Origin: PVC group bacterium
Lineage (GTDB): Bacteria; Verrucomicrobiota; Kiritimatiellia; CAIKKV01; CAITUY01
Direction: 5' to 3'
NCBI GenBank assembly: GCA_945890715.1
Contig: CAMDCX010000010.1
Coordinates: 1 to 52,840, forward strand
DNA: 52,840 nucleotides
Shown: one piece after another, positions 27,360-37,709 of the stretch
How positions within the stretch are numbered: the stretch's first letter is position 1
How the letters are laid out: each line of letters starts with the position of its first letter
The notes under the pieces: generated by a model
Seen by the model: only the letters and a program-made list of their open reading frames with translations
Told to the model about the DNA's origin: nothing
Database searches by the model: none
Translations under genes and position numbers: made by a program

Positions 27360-28508
27360 TCACTCCAGTCCGACCGCCAATTGGCGGATTTGCTTCACAG
27401 TCATTCCCTCGATTCCCATATGAGCGACAGTTCGGCCCTCTTTCCAGTAGTCCTTTCCATGCATCACATTGGCCAAGCTGATCACCATCTCCATCATCGG
27501 CACCGCCACACCCAACATCTTGCCGATGGAAGCCAGGGGCACCAGACTCATGGGCACATCCTCGGTGACATAGCGATGCAAGATGGTCTGGGGAGCCCGA
27601 ATACCCTGGTAGCCCACGGTATTCTGAATCGCCTCGTAAAGATCACGCCCCGGAGAGTCATAGGTCAGATACAGCCATTCCCGCGCGGAGACTGTATGAA
27701 CACCCATGCTTCGCGCGACGGCAACCCGTTCAGCATCAAGCCGCTCCAATACCCGGGCAACGGAAGGTGAAATACCCCCAATGTAATAATCAAAATCACC
27801 TTTTGTGGTCTCAATCCATCCGGCATTCATCAAGGTCAGCGCCGGATGAAAAATGGCCCCGATGTTCTCCATACCGGTTGAAAGCACATTATCGCCAGCA
27901 GCGAACTGCGGAAACGCCTGGTTCAGCACAGGAAGAATCTCCGGGATCCAGTACGCCGGCAATGTCGCCAATCGCACGGTATTCTTGATACGGAAAATTC
28001 GAGCTTCGTATCGGGAAAGCGCTCTGGAAGCATAAATAAAAGTGGATGTTTCCGCGACCAATACCAACTCTTTACATCCCGTGCTCTTGAGAACCTGCTG
28101 AAACTCCAGTGCGCCGCCTGTACGGCCCGGGTTTAGCACCACAATCTGGCCCGCCCCCAAGCAGGGCGCCAACTGTTCTGCGATAAACCGGTGCGCCGAC
28201 GCTGGCACAACCACCATTACCAGATCCGCCCCGGAAACCGCTTCCGCCATGATGGATGTCGCCCGCTGGACTGCACCAAAGCCCTCAACCTCTCCCGAAA
28301 CCTTGATCCCCCCGTGCCACCTAACGGCATGAAGATTCTCATCGGTACGGTTGTAGAGGTTTACAGGAAAACCCATGATCCCCAAGTGCCCCGCCATGGC
28401 CAAGCCACCGTGACCTGCGCCGACAACGCAGAAGGAGATAGTTCTCTCTCTGTTCCGTAGAGGTCGAAACACCTCGTGTAATTTTTCATCCGGGGTGAGG
28501 CTATTCAT
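27360..28508 (-). CDS. Opine/octopine-dehydrogenase-like NAD(P) enzyme
   Basis: About 382 residues from ATG 28508, 5 bp after the upstream stop; an ATG at 28538 would overlap that gene. The Rossmann motif reads FCVVGAGHGGLAMAGHLGIMGFPVNLYNR. The C-terminal octopine-dehydrogenase domain has STGMENIGAIFHPALTLMNAG with the conserved N-x-x-x-H-P block, and APQTILHRYVTEDVPMSLVPLASIGKMLGV. Family members reductively condense an amino acid with a keto acid, or reduce related substrates such as ketopantoate-like acids. The substrate here is unknown. The downstream B12-mutase-like and amidotransferase genes suggest an amino-acid-derived product. Confidence 0.82.
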   Translation of the reverse strand: MNSLTPDEKLHEVFRPLRNRERTISFCVVGAGHGGLAMAGHLGIMGFPVNLYNRTDENLHAVRWHGGIKVSGEVEGFGAVQRATSIMAEAVSGADLVMVVVPASAHRFIAEQLAPCLGAGQIVVLNPGRTGGALEFQQVLKSTGCKELVLVAETSTFIYASRALSRYEARIFRIKNTVRLATLPAYWIPEILPVLNQAFPQFAAGDNVLSTGMENIGAIFHPALTLMNAGWIETTKGDFDYYIGGISPSVARVLERLDAERVAVARSMGVHTVSAREWLYLTYDSPGRDLYEAIQNTVGYQGIRAPQTILHRYVTEDVPMSLVPLASIGKMLGVAVPMMEMVISLANVMHGKDYWKEGRTVAHMGIEGMTVKQIRQLAVGLE

Positions 28509-28513
28509 CTTAA

Positions 28514-28792
28514 TCAATCCTGGAGGCTTATTTCCCACAGTTCCCCACGTTTTTTAAATCTGATCTTGCCTGCGCGTGCAAGCCACCCGACCGCCATGGC
28601 CACCTCGTTCGTCGTGGCGTTATCGATTCGTCTGGCTAAATTCGCCAAGGACATAGGGCCGGATTCTCCAAGAACCTCACGCACTTGCCCGGTCCACTGG
28701 AGAATACAGGACTCCATGTCCATTTTTCCCTGACGATCAAGTTCTTCTTGTGACTGAGAACCCATCTGCCTTCGCCTTTCCTGATTTTTCAT
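28514..28792 (-). CDS. DUF2582-like winged-helix protein
   Basis: About 92 residues from ATG 28792. A start at 28723 (MDMESC, with AGGGAAAA before it) would give the roughly 68 residues usual for the family and is a strong alternative. After a charged N-terminal tail comes a winged-helix sequence: VREVLGESGPMSLANLARRIDNATTNEVAMAVGWLARAGKIRFKKRG. This matches DUF2582 winged-HTH proteins, which are often single small regulators. It is the first gene of the seven-gene operon and lies opposite the cyclic-glucan synthase gene, so it may regulate one or both. Confidence 0.7.
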   Translation of the reverse strand: MKNQERRRQMGSQSQEELDRQGKMDMESCILQWTGQVREVLGESGPMSLANLARRIDNATTNEVAMAVGWLARAGKIRFKKRGELWEISLQD

Positions 28793-28798
28793 CGCCAA

Positions 28799-28972
28799 GT
28801 ACTGTGCGCCACGATGACGCTCTTTACTACAAAGGAAGGATAAGGTATGTCAGCCTTCTGGCCTACTGGGCAATTTCCACTTCAAGGGGTGAAAGATTCT
28901 CGGTTGCGGGATATCTAAATAGATGTCATTCTTTAAATTAACTTCAAAAAAGAACGAAATAGGGCAACCCTA
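28799..28972. promoter_or_regulatory. Divergent control region, operon versus glucan synthase
   Basis: This 174-bp AT-richer gap must hold the promoters of the minus-strand operon and of the plus-strand glucan synthase cluster. CTGACA with an 18-bp spacer to a poor -10 is the best minus-strand candidate. No clear sigma-54 (GG-N10-GC) site was found. The plus-strand promoter is not identifiable by eye. Confidence 0.35.
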
Positions 28973-31900
28973 ATGAAAACACTTTTTTTGAAGAAAATGA
29001 CACACATGATTCGTCGACCAAACTGGAAAAAAAGATCGGCACATTCGGAAACGAATGAGCCGACCTTGCGGGCCGAGCTCTTCAGCGGCAAGCAGTTGCG
29101 TCGACATGCCGTTGCCCTGGCAGGACAACATCAACTTGACCCAAATCTTGGCCCGAATCGATTATTATTGCGATTGGCGGATAACGAACAGGCGCTCATT
29201 CATGCCTACGATCTGGTAACCGGCGCGGAAGCCGAGGGGCGACGCCTTGCCCCGGCGGGCGAATGGCTCCTGGATAACTTTTATCTTATTGAGCAACAAA
29301 TCCGTGTGACGCGATTGCATTTGCCGAGAACCTATAACCGCGAACTGCCACGTTTGTCGACAGGCGCCGCGGCGGGGTTTCCCCGGGTGTATGACATCGC
29401 CCTGGAGCTGATCGCCCACGTCGACGGCCGTGTGGAGGCGGAAAATATCAGCGACTTCGTCGCCGCCTACCAATCGGTCACCCCGCTGACACTCGGTGAA
29501 CTGTGGGCCATACCGATCATGCTGCGCCTGGGACTGATCGAGAACCTGCGCCGCGTATCGGTGCACATCGCCCAACGCCGTGTCGACCTGAATCTGGCCA
29601 ACGGGTGGGCGGGCCGTATGTTGGCAGCAGTGGAAAAACACCCTGCAGCGGTCCTCAATGTATTAGCGGAATTGGCATTGTCCGAGCCGCCATTCAGCAG
29701 CCAGTTCGTGGAGGAATTTTGCAGTCGGCTACAAGGGCAAAGCCCGGCGCTGGCAACAGTCGAGAGCTGGATCCAGCATCGCCTTGCAGAACAAGGCCTG
29801 ACCCGTGAGCAATTACAGCGGGCGGACAACCAGACCCAGGCGGCTGACCAGGTGTCCATCGGCAGTAGCATCGGTAGCCTGCGGTTCCTCAGCATCATGG
29901 ACTGGCGGACCTTCGTCGAGACCATGAGCGTCATCGAGCGAACGCTGCAAACCGACCCCGCCAACATGTATGCCGACATGGATTTCGCCACCCGTGATCG
30001 CTACCGCCATGGTGTGGAAACTCTGGCCAGGGAGGTGGGAACCACCGAGGACAAAGTGGCCCGCGCCGCAATCCAACTCGCACAGGAGGCGTCCCTCCGC
30101 GACGGCCCCCAGGCGCGTACCGCGCATGTGGGATACTACCTCATCGACAAAGGTCAGCCGCAGCTGGAAAACGTCGTCGGAGCCCCCTGGTCGCCCGCCC
30201 GCGCCATCACCCGGGCCGCACGCCGGTTCCCTGTTTTCTGCTATATCAGCTCCCTGGCGTTAGTCACGGCAGTAACGGTTGCCCTGGCGCTGGCGCCGGC
30301 CGCCCTGCTAGGCTGGCATGACTGGCGGGCCTGGCTGTTGATGTTTCTGGAAATCATAGCCGCATCGCATATGGCGGTGGCGCTGGTGAACTTGCTGGCA
30401 AACGCCGTGGTCTGTCCGCACCTTCTTCCCCGGTTGGATTTGTTAAAGGGGATCACGGCCACACACCGCTCCATGGTAGTCATCCCCACGCTCCTGACGG
30501 GACCGCAGGCCGTCACCGGCCTACTGGAAAGCCTGGAGACCCGCTACCTGGGGAACCGCGATCCGAACTTGTTTTTCGCCCTGCTCACCGACTTCCACGA
30601 TGCCACCGGGCCGGTGCAGCCCGATGACGCAGCCCTGTTGAAGATGGTGCGGGAGGGCATCCAGTCCTTGAATGCGCGGTATAGCCCGGAGGGTGCGGCG
30701 GTCTTTCATCTGTACCACCGTCCCCGCGTCTGGAATCCGCACGAGGGGCTATGGATGGGCTATGAACGGAAACGGGGCAAGCTTGAACAATTCAACGCCC
30801 TGCTGCGAGGCGGCCCGCGCGACCCGTTCTCTGACATCATCGGCGACCTGGCCATCCTCCCCACCATCCAATACGTCATCACCTTGGACACTGACACCAG
30901 CCTCCCCAGAGATGCCGCCCGAAAACTGGTCGGCACAATGGCCCATCCGCTGAACCGACCACAGTTCGATCCGGCGACCGGCCGCGTCGTCGAGGGCTAC
31001 GCCATTTTGCAGCCGCGTACCCCCATCAGCCTGCTCGCCGCCAACCGCTCGCGGTTCGCCCAGCTCAGTGTCGGCGAAGCAGGAATCGACCCCTATACGC
31101 GGGAAGTGTCCGACATCTATCAGGATCTCTTCGCCGAGGGAACCTACGTGGGAAAAGGCATCTACGATGTGGATGCCTTCCGGCAGGCCACGGACGGCCG
31201 CTTCCCGGAGAATCTCATTCTGAGCCACGATCTGGTGGAAAGCGGCTATGCCCGTTCAGCACTGGTCACGGATGTGGAGCTGCATGAAGAACACCCCTCG
31301 AGTTTCGCCGCCGACATGAGCCGTCGTCACCGCTGGATCCGGGGCGATTGGCAGATCGCCGGATGGCTTCTGCCGCGCGTACTGGGTCCGGACAACAACC
31401 GCAGGCCCAACACGCTGACCTCGCTCGGTTGGTGGAAAATCTTCGACAACCTGCGCCGCAGCCTCGTGCCACCCGGCCTCTTGCTGCTGTTGCTTGGCGG
31501 CTGGATGGCAGCGCCGGCGCCGACCGGTTTCTGGACGTGCCTCGTGCTCGTTCTGCTCCTGCTTCCCGTACTGTTGGCAGCCCTGATGGACGTGGCGCGC
31601 AAACCCCGTGAGCAGGCATGGACCATGCATCTTGCCAGCTCCCTGAAATCGCTGGGCCGTATGCTTGGGGAGGCCGGCCTGATGCTGAGCTCCTTGCCGT
31701 ACCAAGCCGTTGTCAACTTTGACGCCATCCTCGTTTCCGGAGGGCGCATGCTCTTCACCCGGCGCGGGCTGATGCTCTGGCACACACCGGAATATGCGCG
31801 ACGCAACAACCGGACCTCCCGTGTCGACTTCCTCAAGGAGATGTGGGTCGCGCCGGTGGTCGCGATGGTTGGGTTCGCCGGGCTCACGGTGATGCATCCC

Positions 31901-34900
31901 GCGGAACTCGGCATCAGTGGGCCGGTGTTGGCTTTGTGGCTGATCTCCCCCCTTATCGGCTGGTGGATCAGCCAGCCACTCGTGGCTGTCCAGCCGGCCC
32001 TGTCCGAGGCGCAGCAGGCTTTCCTGCACGGCTTGGCCCGGAATACGTGGCGCTATTTCGAAGAGCGGGTCAATGAGCAGGAACATTGGCTACCCCCCGA
32101 TAACGTCCAGGAACGGCCGGCCCCCATGGTCGCCAACCGCACCTCGCCCACAAATATCGGCATGGCTTTGCTGACTAACCTGGCTGCCCGTGATTTCGGC
32201 TATCTCACCGCGGGCCAATTGCTCGACCGGACGGACAAGACCCTCGCCACCCTGGAGCAGCTCGAACGCTTCCGGGGGCATTTCTTCAACTGGTATGACA
32301 CGCGCACGCTCAAACCCCTGCGGCCGCACTACGTGTCGAGTGTCGATAGCGGTAATCTGGCCGGAGCGTTGCTCACGCTGCGTGCGGGGTTGCTGGAATT
32401 GAAGACCCTGCCGATTGTCTCCCCCCGCCTTGTGGCCGAACTGCGGGAGGCCTTGGAGTGGGCATCCACTCCAGCAACCGGCCCGCTTCACGACAAGGTT
32501 CACACGGCGTCGCTTCCCAATCTCCCCGCCACAGTTGAGTTCCTGAAGGATCTTGGCCGTGACTCCACGGCACTGCCCGTCAACCCCGACGCGGAGAAGC
32601 AAAGGAGGGTAGAGTCCTTCACGCGGCAGTGCTTCGCCGCCTATGCCGACTTAAGGTTTCTTGTCTCCGGGTCGCTGCCGTTCGACCACGTGCCCACCTT
32701 GCAGGAGTTGGCCCGTGCGTCCACCGGGGGAAACCAGGCCGCCGGGCGCATCAGGCAAATCGAACAACTCGCCCAGCGTTGCACCGAGCTGGCCGCCATG
32801 GACTTCTCCTTCCTGTATGACCAGACCCGTGACCTATTGTCAATCGGTTATAACATCACCGACCGCCGTCGCGATCCGTCGTTTTACGATTTGCTCGCCT
32901 CGGAGGCACGGCTGGCAAGTTTCATCCTCATCGCCCAAGACCAGTTACCGCAGGAGCATTGGTTTGCCTTGGGCCGACAGTTGACCTCCCATGCCGGAGA
33001 GATGGCGTTGTTGTCATGGAGCGGCTCGATGTTCGAGTACTTGATGCCGCTGCTGGTGATGCCGACCTTCGAGCACACGCTACTCGACCAGACCTACCGG
33101 GCGGTCGTCGCCCGCCAGATCGAATATGGCCGCCAGCGCGGCGTGCCCTGGGGTATTTCCGAGTCTGGTTACAATATCTCCGACGCCCAAGGCGTCTATC
33201 AGTACAGCGCGTTCGGTGTGCCGGGGCTGGGCTTCAAACGGGGGCTCGCAGACGATCTGGTTATCGCGCCGTATGCTTCGGTAATGGCGTTGATGGTCGC
33301 ACCCCTGGAAGCCTGCGAGAATCTCCAAGCCTTGGCCAAAGCTGGCAACCAAGGCACATATGGGTTTTATGAAGCGGTTGATTTTACTCCCACCCGCGTG
33401 CCCCGCGGCAAGGGCAGTGTGACCCTGCGCAGTTTCATGGCGCATCACCAGGGAATGAGCTTCCTGGCGCTTGACTACCTGCTGATGGGCCAACCCATGC
33501 AACGCCGGTTCCTGTCGGACCCGTTTTTCAAGGCATCGGAACTGCTGTTGTGCGAACGCATTCCGAAGATAGCCACCCCGTTGCAGCCACATGCCGCGGA
33601 AGTCAGCGCCGCCCGCCGCCCCCCGGCGGCGGCCGCCTCCACCATGCGTGTGTTCCCTTCGCCTCAAACCGCGATCCCCCAGGTGCACTTGTTATCCAAC
33701 GGGCGTTACCATGTCATGGCCACCAATGCGGGGGGTGGGTACAGCCGGTGGAAAGACTTGGCGGTCACCCGCTGGCGCGAGGACGCCACGCAGGACAGTT
33801 GGGGCACCTTCTGCTATCTGCGAGACACCGCCACGGGCTCACTATGGTCGTCGGCCTATCAACCAACGCATCGGCCGTCCAAAAAATACGAGGCGATCTT
33901 CGTGCAGGGCCGCGCTGAATATCGTTGCCGCGCCGATGACATCGACGCCCACACTGAAATCGCAGTGTCCCCGGAAGACGATGTCGAAGTCCGCCGCGTG
34001 ACGCTGACGAACCTCTCGTCCCACACCCGGACCATTGAGCTGACCTCGTACGCGGAAGTCGTCCTCGCACCACAGAACGCCGACCTCGCGCACCCGGCCT
34101 TCAGCAATCTGTTTGTCCAGACCGAAATCCTCCATAAATCACGGGCCATCCTGTGCACGCGTCGGCCGCGCGCACCCGGCGAGGATGCGCCGTGGATGTT
34201 CCATCTGATGACCACACAAGGGGCGCATGCGGGTGAGGCGTCCTACGAGACGGACCGGGACAAGTTCATCGGCCGCGCGCGCTCCCCCATAAACCCGGCC
34301 GCGTTCGACAGGATCGGCCCGCTGTCCAACACCTCTGGATCGGTACTCGACCCGATTGTCGCGATACGGGGCGGCGTTGTCATCGGGGCAGATACCTCTG
34401 CCAACTGGCACATCGTCTCGGGCATGGCCGAAACGCGCGCGGCGGCATTGTCGTTGATCGAGAAATATCGCGAACCCAGCATCGCCGCACGCGCCTTCGA
34501 AATGGCCTGGTCGCACAGCCAGCTCGTGCTACGCCAGGTGCAGGCGACCGAGGCCGAAGCCCAAATCTATGCGCAGCTGGCCAGCTCAATCATCCATGCC
34601 AACCCCCTCCACCGCGCCGGCGCCGGGATCCTGACCCGCAATCGGCTCGGACAGTCCGGCTTGTGGTCCTTCGGGATCTCGGGCGACCTGCCGATCCTCC
34701 TGATGCGCATCGCCGACGTGCAGCGGATCGGCCTTGTGCAAGAGATTCTCAAGGCCCACGCCTATTGGCGCGAGAAGGGTCTGGAAGTCGACCTGATCAT
34801 CCTGAACGAGGATTTCTCCGGGTATCGCCAGATTTTACAGGACCGGATCCTGGGCTTGATCGCGGCCGGCACGGAAGCCGACCGGATGGACAAGCCCGGC

Positions 34901-37504
34901 GGAATTTTCCTGCGGCGGAGCGAACAGTTTGCGGAGGAAGACCGGGTCTTGCTCCAAACGGTCGCGCGAGTGATCCTGACCGACAGCGCGGAATCCCTGG
35001 ACGAGCAGGTCGAACGGCAGGCCCTGGTGTCCCGCCCGATTCCGCGCTTTGTCCCAACCCGGCCCATGTTGCCGGCAACCGCCAGCGCACCTCCAGCGCG
35101 CGAACGCGTCTTTTTCAATGGGTTGGGCGGGTTCACGCCCGACGGACGCGAATACGTGATCTCGCTCAAGCCCGGCCATATCACGCCCGCGCCGTGGACG
35201 AACGTGCTGGCCAATTCGCAGATCGGCACGGTGGTCTCGGAAAGCGGAGGGGCGTACACGTGGGTCGACAACGCCCATGAATTCCGCCTCACCCCCTGGC
35301 ACAACGATCCCGTGTGCGACACGAGCGGCGAGGCTTTCTATATCCGCGACGAGGAAACCGGACAGTTCTGGTCGCCAACGCCGTTGCCCGCACGCGGGGA
35401 CGGAACATACGTTTGCCGACACGGGTTCGGCTACAGTGCCTTTGAATACGCGCAGCTGGGGATCCACTCGGAACTGTGGACCTATGTCGCGCTGGACGCA
35501 CCCGTGAAACTGGTCGTGGTGAAAGTGCGCAACACGTCGGGCCAGCCCCGGCGCCTGTCGGTCTCCGGCTACTGGGAGTTGGTGCTCGGCCAATGGCGGC
35601 ACGCAAACCTGATGCACGTGATCACCGAAATTGACCCCCGAACAGGTGCCCTGTTCGCCCGCAATGTGTACAACCGGGAGTTCGCCGGCAAAACCGTATT
35701 CGTCAACGTCAGCGACGCAACCCGAACCCTCACCGGCAACCGCACGGAATTTCTGGGGCGCAACGGCTCCCTGGCCAATCCGGCCGCGATGCGCCACGCA
35801 CAGCTATCCGGCCAGACCGGTGCCAGCCTCGACCCCTGCGCGGCGCTGCAGGTTTCGTTCGCCCTAGCCGACGGCCAGGAGCGCGAACTGGTCTTCGTGC
35901 TGGGCGCCGGCAACACCACCGAGGAGGCCCACCAGCACGCCCAGCGGTTCAGCAATCCGGCCAGTGCCCGACAGGCGCTGGAAAGCGTCTGGGAATTCTG
36001 GAAACAGACCTTGGGCGTGGTCTACGCCGAAACCCCGGATCCAGCCTTGAACCTGCTCGTGAACGGCTGGCTTGAGTACCAGACGCTGACCAGTCGCTAT
36101 TGGGGACGTAGCGGGTATTACCAGTCTGGAGGCGCGTATGGGTTCCGTGACCAGCTCCAGGACACGGCGGCGCTGCTCCACGCCGCCCCGTGGGTCGCCC
36201 GTGAACATCTGGTGCGGTGTGCCGGTCGCCAATTCCGCGATGGCGACGTCCAGCACTGGTGGCATCCGCCCACCGGCCGCGGGGTGCGAACGCACTGCTC
36301 CGACGATTACCTCTGGCTGCCTTACGTAGCCTGCTGGTATGTCAAGACAACGGGTGACATCGGCGTACTCGACGAACGCGCCCCATTCCTTGAGGGCCGC
36401 CCGGTTAATGCCGATGAGGAATCCTACTATGACCTGCCGCAACTCGCGGCTGAGGACGGCACCCTTTACGAGCACTGCGTGCGGGCAATCGAGCACGGGC
36501 TACGGTTCGGCGCACACGGCCTGCCGTTGATCGGCTCCGGTGACTGGAACGACGGAATGAACCTCGTTGGCGAAAAAGGCAAGGGCGAGAGCGTATGGCT
36601 GGCGTTTTTCCTCTCCCACGTATTGCTGCATTTCGCGGAACTGGCGCAACGCCGGGGCGACGCGGCGTTTGCCGGCGAGTGCACCCGCCAGGCGGCAGAA
36701 CTGAAAAAGAACATTGAACTCCACGGATGGGATGGCGAGTGGTACCGGCGTGCGTACTTCGACGATGGCACACCCTTGGGTTCGGCCACCAATAAGGAAT
36801 GTCAGATCGATTCCATCGCCCAAAGTTGGGCGGTCTTGTCGGGTGCGGCCGATCCGGAACGGGCGCGAGCCGCCATGGAGTGCGTGGACCAACGGCTGGT
36901 TCGGCGCGACTCACGGCTGATTCAGCTCTTTGCCCCCCCGTTCGACACATCCACGCTCGAACCCGGATACATCAAAGGCTACGTGCCCGGCGTGCGAGAA
37001 AACGGCGGCCAGTATACCCATGCCGCAATCTGGGTAGTCATGGCGTTCGCAGAACTGGGCGAGACCGAGCGGGCGTGGGAACTGTTCTCGTTGATCAATC
37101 CGATCCGCAACGCGACAACCCTCGAGGAGGCCAACCGATACCGGGTCGAGCCGTACATTGTCGCCGCCGACATCTACGCCGTTGAACCCCACACGGGGCG
37201 TGGCGGCTGGAGCTGGTACACGGCTTCAGCGGGGTGGATGTACCGGATGATCGTCGAGACGCTGCTCGGCTTGCGGCTCGAAGCGGACCAACTGCGGGTG
37301 AACCCGCGGCTGCCAAGCTCGTGGCCTTCGCTCAAGCTGCACTACCGGTATCACGACACGTTTTACCATATCACCGTGAATCGGGCTGGAACGGAAGCCC
37401 CCCAGACCACCCTCGTGGTCGTCGATGGCCAGGAGCAGCCCAACGGCTTGATCCATCTCGTCGCCGACGGACGCGAGCATTCCGTCGACATAACGGTCCC
37501 CTGA
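28973..37504 (+). CDS. Cyclic beta-1,2-glucan synthase (NdvB/ChvB/Cgs type)
   Basis: A 2843-residue, membrane-embedded enzyme making periplasmic cyclic beta-1,2-glucans from UDP-glucose. Order: soluble N-terminal part (about 1-410); membrane helices near 425-490; a GT84 transferase domain (VITLDTDTSLPRDAARKLVG, GKGIYDVDAF, ILSHDLVESGYARSALVTDVEL, RRHRWIRGDWQIAGW, about 640-830); helices near 850-885 and 960-1010; a glucoamylase-like domain (about 1290-1520, SESGYNISD, FMAHHQGMSF); two GH94 N-terminal-like beta modules; and a C-terminal GH94 phosphorylase domain with GSGDWNDGMN (about 2520-2530), the family acid. Such glucans act in osmoadaptation. Length is typical (about 2700-2900). No clear ribosome site; start could be one of the nearby ATGs. 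Confidence 0.93.
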   Translation: MKTLFLKKMTHMIRRPNWKKRSAHSETNEPTLRAELFSGKQLRRHAVALAGQHQLDPNLGPNRLLLRLADNEQALIHAYDLVTGAEAEGRRLAPAGEWLLDNFYLIEQQIRVTRLHLPRTYNRELPRLSTGAAAGFPRVYDIALELIAHVDGRVEAENISDFVAAYQSVTPLTLGELWAIPIMLRLGLIENLRRVSVHIAQRRVDLNLANGWAGRMLAAVEKHPAAVLNVLAELALSEPPFSSQFVEEFCSRLQGQSPALATVESWIQHRLAEQGLTREQLQRADNQTQAADQVSIGSSIGSLRFLSIMDWRTFVETMSVIERTLQTDPANMYADMDFATRDRYRHGVETLAREVGTTEDKVARAAIQLAQEASLRDGPQARTAHVGYYLIDKGQPQLENVVGAPWSPARAITRAARRFPVFCYISSLALVTAVTVALALAPAALLGWHDWRAWLLMFLEIIAASHMAVALVNLLANAVVCPHLLPRLDLLKGITATHRSMVVIPTLLTGPQAVTGLLESLETRYLGNRDPNLFFALLTDFHDATGPVQPDDAALLKMVREGIQSLNARYSPEGAAVFHLYHRPRVWNPHEGLWMGYERKRGKLEQFNALLRGGPRDPFSDIIGDLAILPTIQYVITLDTDTSLPRDAARKLVGTMAHPLNRPQFDPATGRVVEGYAILQPRTPISLLAANRSRFAQLSVGEAGIDPYTREVSDIYQDLFAEGTYVGKGIYDVDAFRQATDGRFPENLILSHDLVESGYARSALVTDVELHEEHPSSFAADMSRRHRWIRGDWQIAGWLLPRVLGPDNNRRPNTLTSLGWWKIFDNLRRSLVPPGLLLLLLGGWMAAPAPTGFWTCLVLVLLLLPVLLAALMDVARKPREQAWTMHLASSLKSLGRMLGEAGLMLSSLPYQAVVNFDAILVSGGRMLFTRRGLMLWHTPEYARRNNRTSRVDFLKEMWVAPVVAMVGFAGLTVMHPAELGISGPVLALWLISPLIGWWISQPLVAVQPALSEAQQAFLHGLARNTWRYFEERVNEQEHWLPPDNVQERPAPMVANRTSPTNIGMALLTNLAARDFGYLTAGQLLDRTDKTLATLEQLERFRGHFFNWYDTRTLKPLRPHYVSSVDSGNLAGALLTLRAGLLELKTLPIVSPRLVAELREALEWASTPATGPLHDKVHTASLPNLPATVEFLKDLGRDSTALPVNPDAEKQRRVESFTRQCFAAYADLRFLVSGSLPFDHVPTLQELARASTGGNQAAGRIRQIEQLAQRCTELAAMDFSFLYDQTRDLLSIGYNITDRRRDPSFYDLLASEARLASFILIAQDQLPQEHWFALGRQLTSHAGEMALLSWSGSMFEYLMPLLVMPTFEHTLLDQTYRAVVARQIEYGRQRGVPWGISESGYNISDAQGVYQYSAFGVPGLGFKRGLADDLVIAPYASVMALMVAPLEACENLQALAKAGNQGTYGFYEAVDFTPTRVPRGKGSVTLRSFMAHHQGMSFLALDYLLMGQPMQRRFLSDPFFKASELLLCERIPKIATPLQPHAAEVSAARRPPAAAASTMRVFPSPQTAIPQVHLLSNGRYHVMATNAGGGYSRWKDLAVTRWREDATQDSWGTFCYLRDTATGSLWSSAYQPTHRPSKKYEAIFVQGRAEYRCRADDIDAHTEIAVSPEDDVEVRRVTLTNLSSHTRTIELTSYAEVVLAPQNADLAHPAFSNLFVQTEILHKSRAILCTRRPRAPGEDAPWMFHLMTTQGAHAGEASYETDRDKFIGRARSPINPAAFDRIGPLSNTSGSVLDPIVAIRGGVVIGADTSANWHIVSGMAETRAAALSLIEKYREPSIAARAFEMAWSHSQLVLRQVQATEAEAQIYAQLASSIIHANPLHRAGAGILTRNRLGQSGLWSFGISGDLPILLMRIADVQRIGLVQEILKAHAYWREKGLEVDLIILNEDFSGYRQILQDRILGLIAAGTEADRMDKPGGIFLRRSEQFAEEDRVLLQTVARVILTDSAESLDEQVERQALVSRPIPRFVPTRPMLPATASAPPARERVFFNGLGGFTPDGREYVISLKPGHITPAPWTNVLANSQIGTVVSESGGAYTWVDNAHEFRLTPWHNDPVCDTSGEAFYIRDEETGQFWSPTPLPARGDGTYVCRHGFGYSAFEYAQLGIHSELWTYVALDAPVKLVVVKVRNTSGQPRRLSVSGYWELVLGQWRHANLMHVITEIDPRTGALFARNVYNREFAGKTVFVNVSDATRTLTGNRTEFLGRNGSLANPAAMRHAQLSGQTGASLDPCAALQVSFALADGQERELVFVLGAGNTTEEAHQHAQRFSNPASARQALESVWEFWKQTLGVVYAETPDPALNLLVNGWLEYQTLTSRYWGRSGYYQSGGAYGFRDQLQDTAALLHAAPWVAREHLVRCAGRQFRDGDVQHWWHPPTGRGVRTHCSDDYLWLPYVACWYVKTTGDIGVLDERAPFLEGRPVNADEESYYDLPQLAAEDGTLYEHCVRAIEHGLRFGAHGLPLIGSGDWNDGMNLVGEKGKGESVWLAFFLSHVLLHFAELAQRRGDAAFAGECTRQAAELKKNIELHGWDGEWYRRAYFDDGTPLGSATNKECQIDSIAQSWAVLSGAADPERARAAMECVDQRLVRRDSRLIQLFAPPFDTSTLEPGYIKGYVPGVRENGGQYTHAAIWVVMAFAELGETERAWELFSLINPIRNATTLEEANRYRVEPYIVAADIYAVEPHTGRGGWSWYTASAGWMYRMIVETLLGLRLEADQLRVNPRLPSSWPSLKLHYRYHDTFYHITVNRAGTEAPQTTLVVVDGQEQPNGLIHLVADGREHSVDITVP

Positions 37505-37709
37505 CATTTAAGAATCCGAAACATCCACCTGGGCGCGCAACACGTCATGGCGCTTCACAAAGCCGATGATACGGCGTCTCATGAACCAAGGGGGGGTGGT
37601 CTGACAAGTAGGGTATTACCCCATAACAGGACGATGACGATAAGGCGTACAATGGCTCAGTAATTGAAAAAAATAAAATCAGCAATCCGACCTATCCTCA
37701 GGAGGGATT

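Noticed and set aside
34835-35797. 320-codon minus-strand ORF inside the glucan synthase
   Set aside because: Antisense to an intact domain of the 2843-residue protein and unlike any family; the same holds for the other minus-strand ORFs between 29165 and 37548.
37508-37582. 24-codon minus-strand ORF opening MRRRIIGF after the glucan synthase
   Set aside because: The first residues recall DUF3565 proteins, but no Shine-Dalgarno and no further similarity; too short to call.
37611-37622. GGGTATTACCC palindrome as a terminator
   Set aside because: Short stem with no T-run after it, so it is not supported as a terminator.
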